From assembly GCF_964036645.1 (NCBI RefSeq), contig NZ_OZ038525.1:3290001-3354000 (forward strand): a stretch of DNA of 64,000 bases, written 5' to 3'. Position numbers and translations under genes: made by a program. Below, one piece after another: positions 46,561 to 56,100 of the stretch. Position 1 is the first letter of the stretch; the number at the start of each line of letters is the position of its first letter. The notes below the pieces were generated by a model that worked only from the letters and a program-made list of their open reading frames with translations, searched no databases and had not been told where the DNA came from. This stretch comes from Tenacibaculum sp. 190524A02b (GTDB taxonomy: Bacteria > Bacteroidota > Bacteroidia > Flavobacteriales > Flavobacteriaceae).

Positions 46561-49182
46561 TTATTCTTTTATAAACTTTGCTATTATGTTTTGGTTGTTG
46601 TCTGTATTTATCTTTATAACGTAAATTCCTACAGGTAATTGCGATACGTCTATATATTTTTCAAATATGTTTACTTTTTGTATTATTCTTCCAGTTATAT
46701 CATACACCTGTACTGAAAAATCGTTAAACGATGTGTTTTGCGAAGCATATAATTTATCTGCAACTGGGTTAGGATATACATATATATTTGATGTTTCTAA
46801 TACAGATTCTTCTACATTTAACACACCTCCACATGCATTAGGAATTGTATAGGTTGGTGCCTCTTTAGTATTGTACACTACATTTTCATAATACTTTGTT
46901 ATTTTATTGGCCATCCAACCATCATCATCACCATTTGTTCCAATAGCTGCAACGCCTGTAGTTGAACCGCCACCCCAAAGAATTGAAAAGACTTTCATAT
47001 CTGCTAAACGTTGTAGGTTAGATTTACTCCAATCGTAGTTACCATCTTTAGCTAATAATTCTCCTACTGAACTTGCATTATAGTGTCCTGAAGTAAGCGG
47101 AATATTACGTACGTCTGCATGAATATTATTTAAGTTGGTTCCTATTCTATCATCTCCTAAAAAGTAAGGAGCTGCTGCTGAAGAATGTCTTGGAATACTA
47201 TAATTGGTAATTGTTTCGTCGTTCGTTACCATATGTCCAGCAGGAATTTGCCATAACATAATAGGCATGTCTCCTATTCTTTCTGCTATTTCTTTACAAA
47301 ACACTAAATACTTATCCCAATGTTTTGCTGTCCATGCATAATTCAATACAGCATCAGGACCAAAGCAGTCTCTTTCATACCTATCAAAAGCTATAAAATC
47401 TGGTTTCCATTCTCCAGTATATAATTCTAATGAATTGATAAAGTTAGCTACTTCTATTGCTTCACTTACTGCATCATTGGCTTCATTCGCATTTTCAAAC
47501 ACCCATAATGCTGATCCAGCTGCCCATACATTTTCTTGGTATCCAAAAGGTATTTTACATTCTCCAACATGTTTTATGGTATAGTTTATTGATTGGAAGT
47601 ACCCTTTTAAATCATCTGTAAATGTTGGTATTTCGCTAATATTTATATTTTCATCTTTAAAAGCTTTTGCTATATCCTCATTTACATCAATTTGCATTGT
47701 AGTAATATCATGGTCATTTCCAAATACTACATCTTGCTGAATAGCTCCAATTAAATCTGGGCTGATTACAAAAGCACCTGGATTTGGATGCTCTGCATCT
47801 TCATAACTTAATATGGTTTTAATCTCTTGAATTAAGTTACGGTAATGGTAATAAAGATTTTCATTTTCATCTATATCTTTAATTGCTTCTAAAGAACCTC
47901 CTCCACTGGCGTTAGCCGTATAATGCACCATTACTGGTAATATTTTTCTACCTGGTTGCTTTTTCTCTAATCGTCTAGCTTGTTCAATCGTATTTTTTGC
48001 TGGTATCATTGATGGAATTTTACCTCTATCTCCAGCTCCATCTATTCCTGAATATTTAAACAATACATCTAATGGTGATTTAAAGTTTCCATCAATTGAT
48101 TCAGAAGCACTTGTAATAGTCCCTTGGGCTAAATACTCAGGAAAACCTTTTACTGTAAATGGAAATAAATCACTAGCTGTATATGTTACCTCTAAACTAC
48201 TAGCATTCCCTACTGTTAATGTTTCGGTATACTGTGGCGTGTATAATGAGTTATTTTCCGCCACTCTATTTAAGGTTACAGTATATTCTCCTTTTAATAC
48301 ATTTTCTATAGTAGTACTACCATTAGTTATGGTGCTATTATACGTAATGCTATGGTTTGTTTTGTTTTTTAATGTAATAGGGGCTGCTACACCATTTGGC
48401 AATCCTGATACTGTTACAGTAACCGATGCTACATCTGCGGCAGATTTAGTAAAAGCAACAGTAACGTTTTTATTGCTTGTACTTGGTGTAAATGATAAAG
48501 GGCTAGCTTCTGTGTACTGACTGGTGTAATATGAATTACCTGACACAAAATCAGTTGCCCAAATAGCATACTCTTGGTTTACTCTTAATGGCTTTTCTAA
48601 TGAACTATTTGTTTTTAATTGTCCTGATATATCCGTTACTTTATTCTTATAAACAATGGTTACCATTTCTCCATCGTTTCCACTTACACTGGCGTTTACC
48701 GTAACAAATAGTAACGGCACTTCGCTTTCTGGGTAAAAACGCATGTCATTAGCAATGCTTTCAAAACTACCACTATCTACTGCTTTTAAGTTTAAACTTA
48801 AATTCAAGGTTTCATTAGTTGCTAAAATATTATCTACCCAGTCTTCCGTGGTTAAACTTAACAATGCTGAATTAATGGTTTGCTCTCCTTGTGCTTTGTG
48901 ATCTATAGATACTTCTGGAAATGTAGCATTACTATTGGTATTTACGCTCCTATATACGGCTGCATGTGATGATAAAAAACGAATTACGGAGTTACGGATA
49001 TCTAAATCCGTTGTTCCTGTGTTTTTTAATACTACATCTAAATATACATCACCCCAGTTTTGAGGTGTAAATGTCATTCCTAATTCGTAAGTATTAGTAC
49101 CTACAGTGTGTGTTTTGGTAAAAGATTGACCATAACCAATCATAGCCATTAGCATGGCCATACAAAAATAAATGTGTTTCAT
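46561..49182 (-). CDS. Large secreted T9SS cargo, possible glycan-active TIM-barrel enzyme
   Basis: The 873-residue protein has a Sec signal (FCMAMLMAMIGYGQS), an N-terminal beta domain resembling a carbohydrate-binding module (about 18-160), one or two Ig-like/fibronectin-like segments (about 170-340) and a large alpha/beta domain (about 345-780). The latter contains WKPDFIAFDRYERDCFGPDA and MPIMLWQIPAGHM, which resemble catalytic-strand ends of a glycoside hydrolase barrel. A T9SS type A tail (VYPNPVADKLYASQNTS ... GIYVIKINTDNNQ) closes it. I cannot name a family. Activity is inferred from layout only; it could equally be an uncharacterised hydrolase or adhesin. Confidence 0.65.
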   Translation of the reverse strand: MKHIYFCMAMLMAMIGYGQSFTKTHTVGTNTYELGMTFTPQNWGDVYLDVVLKNTGTTDLDIRNSVIRFLSSHAAVYRSVNTNSNATFPEVSIDHKAQGEQTINSALLSLTTEDWVDNILATNETLNLSLNLKAVDSGSFESIANDMRFYPESEVPLLFVTVNASVSGNDGEMVTIVYKNKVTDISGQLKTNSSLEKPLRVNQEYAIWATDFVSGNSYYTSQYTEASPLSFTPSTSNKNVTVAFTKSAADVASVTVTVSGLPNGVAAPITLKNKTNHSITYNSTITNGSTTIENVLKGEYTVTLNRVAENNSLYTPQYTETLTVGNASSLEVTYTASDLFPFTVKGFPEYLAQGTITSASESIDGNFKSPLDVLFKYSGIDGAGDRGKIPSMIPAKNTIEQARRLEKKQPGRKILPVMVHYTANASGGGSLEAIKDIDENENLYYHYRNLIQEIKTILSYEDAEHPNPGAFVISPDLIGAIQQDVVFGNDHDITTMQIDVNEDIAKAFKDENINISEIPTFTDDLKGYFQSINYTIKHVGECKIPFGYQENVWAAGSALWVFENANEANDAVSEAIEVANFINSLELYTGEWKPDFIAFDRYERDCFGPDAVLNYAWTAKHWDKYLVFCKEIAERIGDMPIMLWQIPAGHMVTNDETITNYSIPRHSSAAAPYFLGDDRIGTNLNNIHADVRNIPLTSGHYNASSVGELLAKDGNYDWSKSNLQRLADMKVFSILWGGGSTTGVAAIGTNGDDDGWMANKITKYYENVVYNTKEAPTYTIPNACGGVLNVEESVLETSNIYVYPNPVADKLYASQNTSFNDFSVQVYDITGRIIQKVNIFEKYIDVSQLPVGIYVIKINTDNNQNIIAKFIKE

Positions 49183-49639
49183 GAATAAAGGGGTTGTGTT
49201 TGAGTTTAGTATTTATTTGTCATTTAATATATTTAACCGTCCTATTTTAAAATGTCTTTGTTATGAGGACGATAACAGACAGATATTCTTTTTATTGTAC
49301 ATTAATAGTTAATATTTTTATTAGCTATATTTTATTAACTAATATCTTGCATAAACTACCATACCTTACTTTAAATCAGTTATTTTTAAGGTTTATTTGC
49401 CTAGTTTAAAACCACTCACCTACACTTTTAATACCATTCAACTATAGATTACTACCATTAAACGGGTTTTAATCTATTAACTTTTAACATCGTAATATCT
49501 TGCGCTACGAAAAATAGGTTTCCTTTTTAAATAAATTAGGATAAAAAATAGATGATTATTAGTTAACTACCTTACTCTAACTATTAAGAATTTCTTTAGT
49601 CCCCCCGACTAGAATTAGTAATAATGATCATTCATTTAA

Positions 49640-49668
49640 AAATCACATTGTTTCAGTGTGATTTTTTT
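49640..49668 (+). terminator. Orphan terminator-like hairpin
   Basis: A 9-bp stem with one G-T pair (AAATCACAT / GTGTGATTT), 7-nt loop, then eight T. No plus-strand reading frame precedes it, so it may end a small RNA or be a relic. Confidence 0.55.
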
Positions 49669-49687
49669 TGTTTCTATAAATACCTAG

Positions 49688-49858
49688 CATTAAAAACTAT
49701 ATAAGGTATGAAGCAATCTCTTGGTTCAGGTTGAAGACGGAAGGTGGAAATGGCTTTTAGTTTTTAGCTATTGGCTGTTGGCTCCTCATACTCAGTGCTC
49801 AGTGCTCAATACTCAATACTCAATACTCAATACTCAATACTCAATACTCAATACTAAT
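49688..49858 (+). repeat. Composite repeat module with 7-bp minisatellite, copy A
   Basis: It begins with AGCATTAAAAACTATAT and GGTTGAAGACGGAAGG words shared with 60889-60953. At 49789-49858 it contains a period-7 array: TACTCAG, TGCTCAG, TGCTCAA, then six TACTCAA units and a partial one. Confidence 0.85.
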
Positions 49859-49897
49859 AATAAACACTTATAACTAAATACATATTATTAACTAAAA

Positions 49898-49996
49898 GAT
49901 TACTTCACTTCGCTTAGGCTACGTTCGTAATGACGATAACAAACAAAATTTTATCACGTCATTGCGATGCAGTGTTAACGGAAGAAGCAATCTCTA
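49898..49996 (+). repeat. REP-like long stem-loop, copy A
   Basis: A roughly 100-bp imperfect inverted repeat. The left arm AGATTACTTCACTTCGC ... CGTAATGACG pairs with CGTCATTGCG ... GAAGCAATCT across an AT-rich loop. The right arm has the widespread bacterial REP-type word CGTCATTGCGA...GAAGCAATCT. Near-identical copies at 50785-50883 and 61306-61404. Confidence 0.85.
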
Positions 49997-50056
49997 AGTC
50001 TTGACAAACAGATTACTTCACTTCGTAAGTTCTTTATTACACTAATAAAAACGGAG

Positions 50057-50362
50057 TTATTTCATTCTTTCTCTTGCTACTTCTGGGTTCCTTCGAGTAT
50101 GCAAAACACCAAAAACAATAATTCTCTTTTTATCTTCTTCCAACAAATAAAATATAGCATACGGAAAACGTGGTGTTAAAGATTGACGTAAATCTTTATA
50201 CTTTTTCTGATAATGTGATGGATATTCTTTTATATAAGCAAACTCCTTATTAATTTCAGACTTAAACTCCTCTCCTAATCCTTCTTTTTGTTCATTATAC
50301 CATTGTTTTGCTTTTTGCAAATCTTGATAAACAACAGGAAGCAACTTTATAACATAACTCAC
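50057..50362 (-). CDS. RelE/ParE-type toxin
   Basis: The 101-residue protein has the ParE/RelE fold pattern: VYQDLQKAKQWYNEQKEGLG then LTPRFPYAIFYLLEEDKKRI and VFGVLHTRRNPEVARERM. ParE toxins poison gyrase, while RelE toxins cut mRNA at the ribosome; which applies here cannot be told. It starts 1 bp after its antitoxin. Confidence 0.9.
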   Translation of the reverse strand: MSYVIKLLPVVYQDLQKAKQWYNEQKEGLGEEFKSEINKEFAYIKEYPSHYQKKYKDLRQSLTPRFPYAIFYLLEEDKKRIIVFGVLHTRRNPEVARERMK

Positions 50363-50363
50363 G

Positions 50364-50582
50364 CTACCAGTTATCTTTTATATCTTCCCAGTCTAATAAA
50401 TCCGATGAGTTGTTTTTATAACTTTCTATACGTTTGTCTAGCTCTTGCTTATTTATTGAAGATATTTCTTGATGTTGTTCTTTTTCTTTTTTTAAAACAC
50501 GTTCCAAAGCATCCATAATCGTTTCTTTATCAACGTTTATAAGCTCTTGTATAAAATGGTATTTTCTTGAAGATAAATCCAT
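50364..50582 (-). CDS. Antitoxin of the ParE/RelE pair (addiction module type)
   Basis: The 72-residue acidic/helical protein (MDLSSRKYHFIQELINVDKE, ending DLLDWEDIKDNW) matches the small RelB-like or unnamed antitoxins found next to ParE-type toxins in Bacteroidota. The ATG at 50582 is preferred over one at 50615. The pair lies between composite repeat copies A and B. Confidence 0.8.
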   Translation of the reverse strand: MDLSSRKYHFIQELINVDKETIMDALERVLKKEKEQHQEISSINKQELDKRIESYKNNSSDLLDWEDIKDNW

Positions 50583-50723
50583 AATTTTCTTGTGGTTATT
50601 ATTACAAATGTACAATTTCTATTCCATATTTAATTAACTAAAAGGACAATACAAAGCATTTAAAGAGTTTTGGTTGTTGGCTCTTAGCTTTTGGCAATCA
50701 GCTCTGTTAGCAGTTAGCTCTTC

Positions 50724-51020
50724 ATACTCAATACTCAGTACTCAGTACTAAACACTTATAACTAAATACAGATTATTGACTAAAAGATTACTTCACTTCG
50801 CTTAGGCTACGTTCGTAATGACGATAACAAACAAAATTTTATCACGTCATTGCGATGCAGTGTTAACGGAAGAAGCAATCTCTAAGTCTTGACAAACAGG
50901 TTACTTCACTACGCAAAGGCTACGTTCGTAATGACCATAAATTTAAAATGTGGCTAAACTCTTAGTTTTTAGCTGTTGGCAGTTAGCTCCTCATACTCAA
51001 TACTCAATACTCAATACTAA
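50724..51020 (+). repeat. Composite repeat copy B
   Basis: It contains a short TACTCAA/TACTCAG array (50724-50751), REP-like stem-loop (50785-50883), a second half-repeat (GTTACTTCACTACGC, 50898-50936) and another short array (50994-51020). The segment 50751-50985 is identical by eye to 61272-61506 at all but 3 of 235 positions, same orientation. Confidence 0.9.
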
Positions 51021-51110
51021 CAATAAACACTTAGCTTTAAAAACTATATGAGATACGAAGCAAATTCTTTGTTTACAACTCAAAAGTTAAAGTATATACT
51101 TTTTTTCTAA

Positions 51111-51150
51111 CCAAAAACCACGCTATACTATTATTTACCGTATAACGTGG
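51111..51150 (-). terminator. Terminator after the second immunity gene
   Basis: An 11-bp stem with one mismatch (CCACGCTATAC / GTATAACGTGG) and an 11-nt loop, followed by T on the minus strand, 94 bp past the stop at 51244. Confidence 0.75.
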
Positions 51151-51243
51151 CTTGTATTCTAAACTCAGCTTAAACGCCACTAGCTATAAAAGCTAGCGGG
51201 AGCCGTTACGCATACTAGGAGTATCAAGGAATCAAGAATTGTA

Positions 51244-51693
51244 TTAATTCAGTTTCCAATAGGTTTCAAAATTTATCCCTTTCCAATTTTTATTTATCAT
51301 TTTTTTTACATAATCTATTTCAGCTTTATGAAGCTTTAAATTAACATCTCCAATACAAGAGTTAAGTTTTAAAAAATCAACATTTAAATCAATACTAAAA
51401 TGATTAAAATAATCAGCTAATAGCCTTATTTTGATATAATATGTAAAGATTAAGAGTAACTCATCTTCATCCCATTTTTTACCATATGAAGTAATATTAA
51501 TAATTTTTTCATAATCTTTAGTTAGATTACTATTTATGTCTGAAAAGTTAAGTTCACTAAAAAAGTTAAGTGGAGCTATTTTTTCATTCTCCTTATCGAG
51601 AAGGAATATTTCAGACAGTAAACAAGCTGCATTATAGTGCCATCCCTTAGATATTAATTCTTCAACTTCTTTTATATTTTGTTTAAAAGTCAT
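51244..51693 (-). CDS. Candidate immunity protein for orphan RHS toxin tip (Imm2)
   Basis: The 149-residue cytosolic protein has no signal peptide and no family I recognise (MTFKQNIKEVEELISKGWHY, GKKWDEDELLLIFTYYIKIR). It starts 6 bp after the stop of the orphan RHS toxin tip, which is the position and size of an immunity gene in polymorphic toxin systems. The helical, acidic-rich sequence fits such a role. The assignment is from position only. Confidence 0.6.
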   Translation of the reverse strand: MTFKQNIKEVEELISKGWHYNAACLLSEIFLLDKENEKIAPLNFFSELNFSDINSNLTKDYEKIINITSYGKKWDEDELLLIFTYYIKIRLLADYFNHFSIDLNVDFLKLNSCIGDVNLKLHKAEIDYVKKMINKNWKGINFETYWKLN

Positions 51694-51699
51694 AAAATT

Positions 51700-52711
51700 T
51701 TATTTTTTAATTGGTAATGTAATTCCTTTGTTAGATAAATATTTACCATCAACTTCCATATGAGTGTAAATTCTATTTCCTGATTTACTTCCTGAGGTAA
51801 ACATATATTTATCATTACCTGTAGGTGTTACATAATTTATTTTTGTTTTTCCATCATGTGTTACTTTAAATGACCATTTAGAACTTTTAGTATGTTCTAA
51901 AGCTGAATTATAATATTTATTTGCATCACCACCACCAAATTCGCTGTGTCTTTTTGCATGGTCTTTCAAGTCTCCAAATTCAGGGTCATTCTTTACTTTA
52001 CCTCTTCTATCTAGATTTGTTGCTTTTTTCGATGAACTAGAAGCCCCCCTCTATTAAACTTAGTCCCATCAGCTTGCATGTTATTTTTACTATTATTAAC
52101 CCAAGCTGAACCTACTACTTTTTCTGCTACACCAGCTACAGTTAAACTTGCACTAGCAGCAAAACCGGGTGCAGTACCTACAGAAAGTGTTCCTCCACTA
52201 CCAACTGTAACTGATGTTGTTGCTGCCATTCCTGTACCACCAGCACCTATATCAAATGTTCCTTTTAGTTGTAAAAATGTACCCCCTACTTGTGATACTG
52301 CATGTGCTGACTGAACACCTGTACCATAGGAAGCGCTACCTGTGTCTAAAGTATTTCCAAAAGTATTATCAACCATTGTTGCTACAAAACCTATTAAGGA
52401 ATCACAACACATTGCAACCTGATTTCCATCTGGGTCAATATAATAAACAGGATTGTTAAGCGTGTATGTGTATAAGGATTGATTGTAATATTTCTCTGCC
52501 ATAGCATCAGGTGTAAACCATCTACCTGTAGCAGGGTCGTAAAATCTTGCCCCATAATCATACATGTTAATTCCTAACTCATCTTGTAATTCTTTACCAT
52601 TGTACTTGTACTTCTGTGCTTTTGAGCTACCTAACGAAGATACTTTATTATTATACCCCTTATGCTTCAACCCAAAAGGGTAATAATTTGATTCTTCTAT
52701 AATTTCAGTAC
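51700..52711 (-). pseudogene. Orphan RHS core fragment fused (by one-base frameshift) to a second toxin tip (CT2)
   Basis: The segment 52031-52711 duplicates 53473-54166 of the intact RHS gene (same orientation, only scattered differences, one in-frame 12-bp gap). It lacks a start codon and promoter. At the RHS/toxin boundary (six C at 52044-52049) it is one base shorter than the parent, so the frame breaks after FNRGG. In the shifted frame the protein continues as SSSSKKATNLDRRGKVKNDP into DLKDHAKRHSEFGGGDANKY, and the toxin tip (about 113 residues) ends at 51700. The tip differs completely from the intact gene's tip. It resembles small nuclease-type toxin domains (His/Lys start, then TPTGNDKYMFTSGS); a BECR-type RNase fold is a guess. 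Confidence 0.85.
52031..52711 (-). repeat. Direct repeat of RHS core/pre-toxin (copy 2 of 53473-54166)
   Basis: 681 bp here versus 694 bp in the intact gene. The 13-bp difference is exactly one 12-bp in-frame gap (SNLR) plus one base at the C-tract. Homology begins one base past the stop context of Imm1 and ends within the shared SSSS codons. Confidence 0.95.
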
Positions 52712-52714
52712 GAG

Positions 52715-53143
52715 CTAATTTACTGCATTTTCCAATTCTGGATTAAAATTAATTATTCTCTCATCACGCATGATTTCCTTTAATATATCTTTATTTTTAG
52801 AAGAAATGCTCCAAAAATATGAATCAAATACTTCAACTTCTAAATCTAGGTTTTTAAGGATATTAGATACTATAAAAAAACCATTCTCAGTTTGATTAAT
52901 AAATTTTGCAAACTTTATGAAATCATTGTATTCCACACGTATGTACTCAGAGTTTTCATTCTCTAAAAAATCAATAATTCTAGGGTTAATATTTTTCCAA
53001 TTATCTTTCACTCCATTATATTCGTATTGATATATTTTAAATATTAAGTTATCATCTTTAAAAACTTTACTAAAAATATATGTTAAATCAATTAATTCAA
53101 AGTCAGATTTTAAGGAAGCTGTCGAAAAAAAAAGTTTCATCAT
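52715..53143 (-). CDS. Candidate immunity protein for the RHS toxin (Imm1)
   Basis: The 142-residue cytosolic protein starts at ATG 53143 (or 53140), one base after the RHS stop. A longer frame to 53242 is an artefact of overlap with the RHS gene. No family recognised (FSTASLKSDFELIDLTYIFS, GFFIVSNILKNLDLEVEVFD). Size, position and acidic character fit the immunity partner of the RHS C-terminal toxin. Confidence 0.65.
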   Translation of the reverse strand: MMKLFFSTASLKSDFELIDLTYIFSKVFKDDNLIFKIYQYEYNGVKDNWKNINPRIIDFLENENSEYIRVEYNDFIKFAKFINQTENGFFIVSNILKNLDLEVEVFDSYFWSISSKNKDILKEIMRDERIINFNPELENAVN

Positions 53144-53144
53144 T

Positions 53145-56100
53145 TTAGTTGTATTTTTCTTGTTTTTGTCTTTTGTATTGACCATTTTCAGTTTTATGAT
53201 AATTATGAGTGTGAGGATTACTATGATTTTTGGATCTACCATGATCTGTATAATCTATTTGTTTTCTCACATTACCTTTTGAGTCTATAGTTCTTCTTGT
53301 TGAATAAGTTCCTACTCCTTTATTTGAACTTTTTTTATTCCCTAGTTGAGTGTGTGTGGTTCCTTTTGCTTCAGGATCAACCATAGGTCTACCTGTTTTG
53401 GGGTCATTTTTAATCGCTCTATTTGGGGTATATTTATTTGAAGAAGCGTTAGATGTAGTTGTCGTATTATTAGATGAACTAGAACCACCCCCTCTATTAA
53501 ACTTAGTCCCATCAGCTTGCATGTTATTTTTACTATTATTAACCCAAGCTGAACCTACTACTTTTTCTGCTACACCAGCTACAGTTAAACTTGCACTAGC
53601 AGCAAAACCGGGTGCAGTACCTACAGAAAGTGTTCCTCCACTACCAACTGTAACTGATGTTGTTGCTGCCATTCCTGTACCACCAGCACCTATATCAAAT
53701 GTTCCTTTTAGTTGTAAAAATGTACCCCCTACTTGTGATACTGCGTGTGCTGACTGAACACCTGTACCATAGGAAGCGCTACCTGTGTCTAAAGTATTTC
53801 TTAAATTACTTCCAAAAGTATTATCAACCATTGTTGCTACAAAACCTATTAAGGAATCACAACACATTGCAACCTGATTTCCATCAGGGTCAATATAATA
53901 AACAGGATTGTTAAGCGTGTATGTGTATAAGGATTGATTGTAATACTTTTCTGCCATAGCATCAGGCGTAAACCATCTACCTGTAGCAGGGTCGTAAAAT
54001 CTTGCCCCATAATCATACATGTTAATTCCTAACTCATCTTGTAATTCTTTACCATTGTACTTGTACTTCTGTGCTTTTGAGCTACCTAACGAAGATACTT
54101 TATTATTATACCCCTTATGCTTCAATCCAAAAGGATAGTAATTTGATTCTTCTATAATTTCAGTACTAGGTGAGATAGAGCCATTTTTATCATTATCTGT
54201 ATAAGATAACCTAACATTCCCAATATGGTCTTTATAATGATATACATAATTATATGTACCGCCATCATTTTTTACATAGCCTTCTGAATGGCTAAAATAC
54301 TCTAATTTAATTGAACCAACTTTAGGAAAGTAATCATATATATAATTTCCTGCATATTGTGTTATCTTTCTTGCATTATTAGACACTACTTGTTTTTCTA
54401 ACTTAACACCATTGGCATCATATATATACACTACTTCTTCTCGTCTTGGTATTTTAGCTATACTAGTAGGTTTATTTAAATAATTATATTGTATTAGATT
54501 AATTCCTTTATTTTGGTCTGCTTTTAATAATCCATTAGAATCATATGCATAATCGTTACCTATGCTAGCTCCATCTTTAAATCCATTGGCTTTATGAGAA
54601 CTGTGCGCACGGTCTGTCACTTTCTGTAGTTTATTACCATTATCATAGCTATAACTAAGATTGTCCATTAACTGGCTGTTCCCACTAGCGTCTCGATAGT
54701 TTCTTTTTAACTGGGTAAGGTTTCCGTTTTTGTCATACAAAATGTTAAATACACTAAAATTATGTGTTTCTCCAACAGCATCATAATTGGCAAAAGTTAT
54801 TCTATTTAAGGCATCATAGCCATATTTATAACTCCTTGATTTATTATCATTTGCGGTACGCCAATTTGCTTGTGCTATGTTTCCATTATATAAACGCTTA
54901 CTCACGTCTGTTACATCATTGTATTGTAGGCTAAAGTTAAATAAATCATTGTCATTGTAGGTGTCTTCGTTTATCTTTTTTAGCCACCCACGTACATTAT
55001 ACGCATAATCTACTTTTTGTAACCCTTTACTATTGTCTACAATCTTAAAATCTTTGATTTGTCCACCTGTATGATACATAGAAATATCTCCTAGCAAACT
55101 TCCTGTAGATGGCGTTTGTGAGGTATAAAAAATTTCATTGTTCTTTTTATAATAGATTGTATTTCCAATACGCTCTACTCTAAATACATCCCCTAGCTTA
55201 TAGGTTGTTTTTTGTCCTTTTGGTTTTCCTTTTTCATAAATATGAACAGTATTTGAATTTCTAATATAAATTGCGTACTTAATTGTATTATAATGTGCAT
55301 TGGTATTTACATTAGATAACCCTACCATATAATATTTATTAACTTGAGTAGCTGAAAACTCTACATAACCATCTTGATTAAAACTTCCTGAAGTAGCTAA
55401 ACCAACTGCCCATACAGAACCGCTAGCTTTTGTTATTACATCTTTATCAATACTAATACCACTGGTTACATCTTTGTAACCTGCTCTTGTTCCGTTTCCT
55501 GTTAATTTACTTTCTAACTGCCCTAATTCGTCGTAATTGTTTTTTACAATTCGTTCTGATAGTTGGTTTTCTATTTTTTGCGTATGACTAATTAATCGGT
55601 CTCTATGGTCGTATTCAAAACGGTCAAAAATGGTCAAGTTTGGTTTTCCTTGCTTTTCATGGATATGTTTAGTTAATAATACTTTTCCTGTAAAATCTAA
55701 CTTATCTAGCTTCCAGTCTCCAGATTTCAGATATGTATTTTTAACATACACGCCCCAAACTCTTCCTTTATCATCATAATAACTAGCTGTAGTAACCCAA
55801 TCATTTGCATTAGTACCTAATACACGTACTCTTGAAACCGTAGGTAAACTTTTTACATTTGCAGTAAAACGCATTCCTTCCCAAACTGGAGCTTCCATGG
55901 TAGCAGGGTTAAACCATATTTGATTACCTATCTCATAATCATCATAATAGTTAACGGTTAGTATTTTTATAGCTGTAGGGTAGTTATTATTTGTATAATA
56001 AAGCCCTAAAGAACTTTCAGTACTTTGCCTCGTTTCGTATTGCTCAGTTGCTAAATTATTAGTTGCTTTTATATGCTTTTGCATATCAACTCTACTTCTA

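Larger units (their letters stand above)
49183..50056. other. Intergenic region with orphan terminator and first REP/minisatellite block
   Basis: The left 450 bp is AT-rich with no gene; it ends in a plus-strand terminator-like hairpin (49640-49668) that has no gene in front of it. From 49688 to 50010 lies copy A of the composite repeat (minisatellite plus long stem-loop). Confidence 0.6.
50583..51243. other. Intergenic repeat region between the TA pair and the second immunity gene
   Basis: It contains composite repeat copy B (50724-51060, including a REP-like stem-loop and two short TACTCAA arrays) and the terminator of the gene at 51244. A further hairpin around GCTATAAAAGC occurs near 51180-51196. 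No gene is seen. Confidence 0.7.

Noticed and set aside
49789..49858. TACTCAA array considered as a CRISPR
   Set aside because: The period is 7 bp with no spacers; no cas genes near.
53144..53242. N-terminal extension of the Imm1 frame (MVDPKIIVILTL)
   Set aside because: It overlaps the end of the RHS toxin in another frame and looks like a membrane segment by chance; the ATG one base after the RHS stop is better.
53350..53757. 135-codon plus-strand frame, repeated at 52078
   Set aside because: It is the antisense of the repeated RHS pre-toxin region, so it occurs twice only because the RHS core is duplicated.
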